Below, one piece after another: positions 60,002 through 64,000 of a stretch of 64,000 nucleotides of DNA. The stretch is from Alkalibacillus silvisoli (GTDB taxonomy: Bacteria > Bacillota > Bacilli > Bacillales > Alkalibacillaceae), in contig NZ_BAAACZ010000024.1 of NCBI RefSeq assembly GCF_039521975.1, positions 1 to 64,000 on the forward strand, read 5' to 3'. Every line of letters starts with the position of its first letter. Positions within the stretch are counted from its first letter, which is position 1. A program made the translations under genes and the position numbers. The notes beneath the pieces were generated by a model that was given only the letters and a program-made list of their open reading frames with translations, was not told where the DNA came from and did no database searches.

Positions 60002-60442
60002 TTAATGTTCTTCATACGCGGTAATCTTACCAACGCGATTAGCGTGGCGACCACCTTCGTAATCTTCATTTAAAAATGCTGAAACAATTTCACGGGCTAA
60101 TCCTGGCCCAATGACACGCTCACCCATCGCGATCATGTTCGCATCATTGTGCTGGCGGGTTGCCTTTGCACTAAAAACATCATGTACCAGTGCACAGCGA
60201 ATGCCCTTGACTTTGTTAGCTGAAATGGACATCCCAATTCCTGTACCACATATTAAAATTCCATAGTCAAATTCACCTTTAGCAACACGTTCTGAAGCTG
60301 GAATTCCATAATCCGGATAATCAACTGAATCCTCACAATCACAGCCAATATCTTCATATTCAATATTCATTTCTTCTAATAGTGATGCTATTTCCCTACG
60401 CAAATTTAACCCACCATGGTCTGATGCAATAATTACTCTCAT
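60002..60442 (-). CDS. rpiB: Ribose-5-phosphate isomerase B
   Basis: 146 aa, start at 60442. IIASDHGGLNLRREI at the start, catalytic Cys in ILICGTGIGMSISANKVKGIR (about 68-88) and HDVFSAKATRQHNDANMIAMGERVIG. Interconverts ribose-5- and ribulose-5-phosphate; some members act on allose phosphate. 11 bases after ywlE. Confidence 0.94.
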   Translation of the reverse strand: MRVIIASDHGGLNLRREIASLLEEMNIEYEDIGCDCEDSVDYPDYGIPASERVAKGEFDYGILICGTGIGMSISANKVKGIRCALVHDVFSAKATRQHNDANMIAMGERVIGPGLAREIVSAFLNEDYEGGRHANRVGKITAYEEH

Positions 60443-60453
60443 GAATTACCCTC

Positions 60454-60879
60454 CTACTTTTCAACCATTCGATCAATATGTTTTTCAATTTCTTCTAATG
60501 TGTGCTCATAAGTTTCTATACTTAGTCCAATCGGGTCTTTAATGTCTAAGTCATCTTCATCGACAAACTCTTTTAATGTAAACAATTTATCGTCAAAACT
60601 TGTGTACTCTAGTTTAAGTGTTTCTTTATGTTGACGAGTCATCGTTAAGATTAGATCAGCCCAATTTAATAATTCACGCGTTACAGGTTGGGATGCGTGT
60701 TGGCATTTGATTCCTTTATTTTGAAGCGCCTGTTTAGCATTCGCATTTACACCTTGGCCTAAACCGGCAAAGATTCCCGCTGATTGAACATCATAGGTCG
60801 GATATTTATGCTTTAAAATAGCTTCTGCCATCGGGCTTCGGCACGTATTTCCTGTACATACAAATAACACTCGCTGCAA
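60454..60879 (-). CDS. ywlE: Protein-arginine phosphatase YwlE
   Basis: 141 aa, start at 60879. Low-molecular-weight phosphatase loop VCTGNTCRSPMAEA (7-20) with the extra Thr after Gly (C-T-G-N-T-C-R-S) that marks arginine phosphatases, and general-acid Asp in DEDDLDIKDPIG. Removes phosphate from arginine on proteins marked by McsB. Confidence 0.92.
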   Translation of the reverse strand: MQRVLFVCTGNTCRSPMAEAILKHKYPTYDVQSAGIFAGLGQGVNANAKQALQNKGIKCQHASQPVTRELLNWADLILTMTRQHKETLKLEYTSFDDKLFTLKEFVDEDDLDIKDPIGLSIETYEHTLEEIEKHIDRMVEK

Positions 60880-60955
60880 CTAGATTCCCTCCTGCAAGTC
60901 TTAGTTTGTCTTTCTAATTTCATTTTACTTGATAACACTTAAATTGTCATTTCTT

Positions 60956-61501
60956 TTACCACACCATTTGGACGCCTAAAATAATTAATACCATCCCACC
61001 AAATGCTTCTGAATATCTACCAAAAAACTTCTCTCCCTGATGTGCAAGCATTAAACCTAACCAACTACAAAGCATACTGATTAAACCAAACATAACAACA
61101 ATCACAAAAAGGTTAATCCCTAACATACCAATTGTAATACCAATTGAAAAACTATCTAAACTAACCGTAAATGCGAGTAAAAATAAACTCGTAAACCCAA
61201 CGTAACGTTGCATGTCTTTTTCAAAAAATGTCGCTAATACCATTTGAATCCCAATCATAATGATCATCCAGCCACCAATAATTTGTGCAATGGCACCGAG
61301 CTGTTGAGAAAGGTAGTTACCAAGTCCCATTCCTAATAGAGGCATAATGAGATGAAAAAGTCCCACTAAACCTACAAAATAAATTAACATTCTAAGACGT
61401 TGCCTCATTAAACCAACTGACATACTAACGGAAAATGCATCCATTCCAATCGCAAGGGCTATTAATAGATAAGGGGTTAAGCTTTCATAAAAAGAAATCA
61501 C
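60956..61501 (-). CDS. mntP: Putative manganese efflux pump MntP
   Basis: 181 aa, start at 61501. Six membrane helices; the two repeated acidic motifs IALAIGMDAFSVSMSVG (near 15-31) and AFTVSLDSFSIGITIG (near 110-125) are the MntP signature with the key Asp residues. No manganese riboswitch is seen in front. Same place as ywlD in B. subtilis. Confidence 0.92.
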   Translation of the reverse strand: MISFYESLTPYLLIALAIGMDAFSVSMSVGLMRQRLRMLIYFVGLVGLFHLIMPLLGMGLGNYLSQQLGAIAQIIGGWMIIMIGIQMVLATFFEKDMQRYVGFTSLFLLAFTVSLDSFSIGITIGMLGINLFVIVVMFGLISMLCSWLGLMLAHQGEKFFGRYSEAFGGMVLIILGVQMVW

Positions 61502-61582
61502 GCTCGTTCCTCCTATGTATGGACATGCTATTTCAATGTATGCATATCCAACCTGCTTTAGAAGATTAGCGTGATTAGAGTT

Positions 61583-62611
61583 TTAAATTATTTTAGAGGC
61601 GGCTTTTTCTAGGCGGTTCATCAAAGCTTCGCCAATTCCCTCTTTTATAAAAGATTCTGCTAACACGATGTCATAGTCTAGTTCGTCTATTTTTCTTAGC
61701 GTACTATAAAGCTCGCTAGTGATTTGATTTAAATCTTCACACGAACCCAGTTTAAGTTCTGTTTGTTCACCTAATTCAGACGCAAGTTCATCACTAACCA
61801 TTAAACCAACTGAATAACCGTCATCTCTCAACTCAGTAAGAACCTTGCACATTGATTTGGTGTCACCTTGAACGACCCACACCGGACAATCAGGGGCATA
61901 GTGTTTATATTTCATACCGGGTGAACGAGGTGAATCGAAAGTTTCAACAAGTGCTGGTGCCACATCAACTGGCCCGATGACAGCTTCAATATCAGCTTTT
62001 GTCACACCACCTGGACGGAGAATCACCGGAGTTTCTAACGTACAGTCAATTACAGTTGATTCAACACCCACTCCTGTTTGCCCACCGTTTACAACACCGT
62101 TTATCTTTCCGTTTAAGTCTTGTAATACGTGTGTATGCGAAGTTGGGCTTGGCTTACCGGAGCTATTCGCACTAGGAGCAGCAACAGGAATTCCTGCTTC
62201 TTGTAATAAAGCAATCGCAACAGGATGATCAGGCATACGTACACCAACCGTTGTAAGTCCTGCTGTAACATTATCTGAAAATCCACCTTTTAATGGCAAT
62301 ATAATCGTCAAAGACCCAGGCCAAAATGCTTCTATTAACTGGTTAGCTTTATCACTAATATACCTCACATATTGTTCAATGACATCACGACTTCCAACGT
62401 GGACTATGAGTGGGTTATCAGCTGGCCTGCCTTTTGCTTCAAACACTTTTTTTACAGCTTCACTACTTGTCGCATCGGCACCTAAGCCGTAAACGGTCTC
62501 AGTTGGAAAAGCAATCGTCTCACCTTGTTTCAACCGGGCTGCAGCTTGTTTTATATATGAATGATCATGTAGTTGTTCTTTGTCTTCAACAGTCCAGCAA
62601 ATGGTTTCCAT
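61583..62611 (-). CDS. ywlC: Threonylcarbamoyl-AMP synthase (Sua5/YwlC)
   Basis: 342 aa from the second of two adjacent ATGs (62611), spaced best from AAGGAG. YrdC domain: GETIAFPTETVYGLGADATS, KGRPADNPLIVHVGS, PGSLTIILPLKGGFSD, VAAPSANSSGKPSPT, VESTVIDC and ILRPGGVTKADIE. The C-terminal Sua5 domain follows (about 235-342). Starts the t6A modification of tRNAs that read ANN codons. Confidence 0.94.
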   Translation of the reverse strand: METICWTVEDKEQLHDHSYIKQAAARLKQGETIAFPTETVYGLGADATSSEAVKKVFEAKGRPADNPLIVHVGSRDVIEQYVRYISDKANQLIEAFWPGSLTIILPLKGGFSDNVTAGLTTVGVRMPDHPVAIALLQEAGIPVAAPSANSSGKPSPTSHTHVLQDLNGKINGVVNGGQTGVGVESTVIDCTLETPVILRPGGVTKADIEAVIGPVDVAPALVETFDSPRSPGMKYKHYAPDCPVWVVQGDTKSMCKVLTELRDDGYSVGLMVSDELASELGEQTELKLGSCEDLNQITSELYSTLRKIDELDYDIVLAESFIKEGIGEALMNRLEKAASKII

Positions 62612-62688
62612 CATCGTTCTCCTTTTAATTCAAAATAATGTTTCTCTTATTATGAAAGGAATACGATGAAAGTGCAAACGAACATTAC

Positions 62689-63114
62689 TCAAGCCTGTAC
62701 TATTAATAGCTTCTCAAACCATTCACCATAAATATTCGCATCAACATAAGGCTCTTCTTTTGATTCTTTAAAATGGTTCATTTCAAGTAATACGCGCTTA
62801 TTTGGATCATCTAAGTGGGTGTAAAGCTTTTCATAACCTAATTTCAGAGCATGTTCTGAAATCCATTCAAAGGTCATAATAATTAATGCAGGGTTGGCTT
62901 GTTCTTTCATTAATAATTTCCTCAACCACGCCCCACCATCTACTGGATACAAGACGAAAAAGCCAATCTTTTCACCTTCAAGTTCTAAAAAATGTCCATG
63001 TTCATGCGCCCAGTCTTCCTCTGGCTTTTGGTCTTTAGCGTGTCCATCTTTAAAAAACTGTTCATATTCTAATTCAGATACTTCATTAATATGTTTGATT
63101 TTAATCATAATCAA
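62689..63114 (-). CDS. GNAT-like acetyltransferase (YwlB region)
   Basis: 141 aa with TTG start at 63114, or 139 aa from ATG at 63108; both share AGGAGG. A single GNAT-like fold: LELEGEKIGFFVLYPV strands, WLRKLLMKEQANPALIIMTFEWISEHAL where the acetyl-CoA loop should be, and LYTHLDDPNKRVLLEMNHFKE. The classic Q/RxxGxG/A loop is not clear, so activity is uncertain. Sits between spoIIR and ywlC, where B. subtilis has ywlB. Confidence 0.6.
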   Translation of the reverse strand: MIMIKIKHINEVSELEYEQFFKDGHAKDQKPEEDWAHEHGHFLELEGEKIGFFVLYPVDGGAWLRKLLMKEQANPALIIMTFEWISEHALKLGYEKLYTHLDDPNKRVLLEMNHFKESKEEPYVDANIYGEWFEKLLIVQA

Positions 63115-63175
63115 TTCGCCTCCTAGCCATTTTCTCTATTAAGCTATGAATTGATTATGAAAAATATGAACGAAT

Positions 63176-63766
63176 CTATGAAATTCCTAACAATTTCTTT
63201 AACCATTCCCATAGAAAAAAGCTAACTTCCGCTTCTTCTTCATCCTTTTCTAACTCTACTTCTTCATCGTCATCATGTTCTAATACCGTAGTTCCATCAG
63301 AAAATTCTACGAAACATAACGGCGGAAACAAGACACACCACCAATTGTCCCCTTCTCCTTCACCAAGAGTAATGAGGATTGCTTCATACTCACCACCAGG
63401 ATAAACGAAACGATCATATACTTTATCTGGAAATTTAACTTCACCGAATTCAACTGTAAAGTCATCATCACCTGTAATCGATGATACTGTGTCTTCTATT
63501 TTTGGTAAGTTTTCAATAATCGTTTCTCTAGCTACTTCAATAGACGTTAACTCTTCAACCCATTCAGTAATTTGTTCGTTAACTTCATCACGTACTTGGT
63601 CTTTTAACGCTTGAGCTTCTTCTTCATTCGAGTCAGCTAATATCCGTAAACGAATCGCCTCATCTGGAATGACGACATAGTCTGATTCTTCTTGTTGTGC
63701 TGCACTTTCAGTAAAAACAACTTGAATCATCACAATAATTAATAATCCTACAATAATATAACGCAT
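63176..63766 (-). CDS. spoIIR: Stage II sporulation protein R
   Basis: 196 aa from ATG at 63766 near GAGGGG; a TTG three codons upstream has poor spacing. Signal peptide (MRYIIVGLLIIVMIQVVFTESA), then the SpoIIR domain: IPDEAIRLRILADSNEEEAQALKDQVRDEV and GGEYEAILITLGEGEGDNWWCVLFPPLCFV. Made in the forespore and secreted to trigger processing of pro-sigma-E by SpoIIGA. Ends in an acidic tail and the WEWLKKLLG helix. A sigma-F-type promoter is upstream. Confidence 0.94.
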   Translation of the reverse strand: MRYIIVGLLIIVMIQVVFTESAAQQEESDYVVIPDEAIRLRILADSNEEEAQALKDQVRDEVNEQITEWVEELTSIEVARETIIENLPKIEDTVSSITGDDDFTVEFGEVKFPDKVYDRFVYPGGEYEAILITLGEGEGDNWWCVLFPPLCFVEFSDGTTVLEHDDDEEVELEKDEEEAEVSFFLWEWLKKLLGIS

Positions 63767-63800
63767 GCCCCTCAAACCTTTCTCTTAATCTATTAACCAC

Positions 63801-63829
63801 ATTGTTAACGAGGGAGAAGAAAGTTATAC
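63801..63829 (-). promoter_or_regulatory. Sigma-F-type promoter of spoIIR
   Basis: Minus strand: GTATA (63829-63825), 15-base spacer, GTTAACAAT (63809-63801). Matches GGnnAnAnT but for the second base. Starts about 35 bases ahead of spoIIR. Confidence 0.45.
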
Positions 63830-63884
63830 ATAAATCTAGCAATAAATGTTAGAATAATTGAAAAGCTCTGGGAGGCGAATTCAA

Positions 63885-64000
63885 ATGTTCACTTATAACA
63901 TTGATGAAGAACTTTATTTACGATTAGTTGATATAGGCGATCGTGATGCCGTGTACAAACTGACTGATGAAGGGCGCGGCTATTTAAGAGAGTGGCTCAA
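63885..64000 (+). CDS. RimJ/RimL-like GNAT acetyltransferase, N-terminus only
   Basis: Partial gene of 38 visible codons, ATG at 63885 behind GGGAGG. MFTYNIDEELYLRLVDIGDRDAVYKLTDEGRGYLREWL is the start seen in RimL-type protein N-acetyltransferases. Cut by the right edge. Confidence 0.6.
   Translation, partial: MFTYNIDEELYLRLVDIGDRDAVYKLTDEGRGYLREWL

Noticed and set aside
60880..61582. Manganese riboswitch for mntP
   Set aside because: The leader is too short and shows no fitting stems.

Overview
The window reads as chromosome of a low-GC, endospore-forming, flagellated member of the Bacillaceae. The evidence is the presence of spoIIID, spoIIQ, spoIID and spoIIR, flhO/flhP, comK and mbl, plus gene orders known from Bacillus subtilis: atpZIBEFHAGDC followed by a DUF1146 gene, ywmB, murA, spoIID, spoIIQ and spoIIID, and spoIIR-GNAT-ywlC-mntP-ywlE-rpiB-ywlG-glyA-upp. 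Many proteins are acidic, which suggests a halotolerant or halophilic lifestyle. The ATP synthase c subunit keeps the ordinary GxGxG helix and lacks the alkaliphile PxxExxP motif, so a strict alkaliphile is less likely. Almost every gene is on the minus strand.

Region 1 (1-25176) is a surface-polymer locus. Read in transcription order (right to left) it holds: an LCP-family polymer-to-wall ligase; gtaB, pgcA and ugd (supply of UDP-glucose and UDP-glucuronate); three single-domain glycosyltransferases; a TagG-type permease; an unusual ABC ATPase with two nucleotide-binding domains in one chain; and two very large paralogous GT2+GT4 glycosyltransferases. It ends with six consecutive ATP-grasp ligases. 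One is TupA-like. Five are related to the ATP-grasp domain of cyanophycin synthetase. Four of these five begin with a shared ALEGWRRGL module and end in an acylphosphatase-fold domain, which keeps its catalytic Arg and Asn in only one of the four. The best reading, as inference, is a glucuronate-containing wall polymer decorated or co-polymerised with amino acids, comparable to teichuronopeptide. This is the strongest candidate for an undescribed system here.

Region 2 (25300-33113) holds an EAL protein, a TetR-controlled RND efflux pump with its lipoprotein adaptor, comK, a YjfB-like motility gene with a sigma-D-type promoter, and a very acidic lipoprotein. Region 3 (33114-36646) is fabZ, an EpuA-like membrane protein, flhP, flhO and mbl. 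Region 4 (36647-42300) lies between mbl and spoIIID, which are close neighbours in B. subtilis. It contains an AbrB-like/Doc toxin-antitoxin pair, a MerR-controlled acyl-CoA ligase/dehydrogenase operon with a LiuR-like operator, and an exported protein of unknown function. Region 5 (42309-47365) is the spoIIID-spoIIQ-spoIID-murA-ywmB-DUF1146 block. Region 6 (47560-54863) is the complete F1Fo ATP synthase operon with a strong promoter and terminator. Region 7 (54911-64000) is a Vpr-like subtilase, upp, glyA, ywlG, rpiB, ywlE, mntP, ywlC, a GNAT gene and spoIIR, then the start of a plus-strand GNAT gene cut by the window edge.

Three intergenic arrays of tandem repeats with an exact 20-bp period (25301-25440, 32931-33030, 43601-43790) have different sequences but share a TTCGC core.
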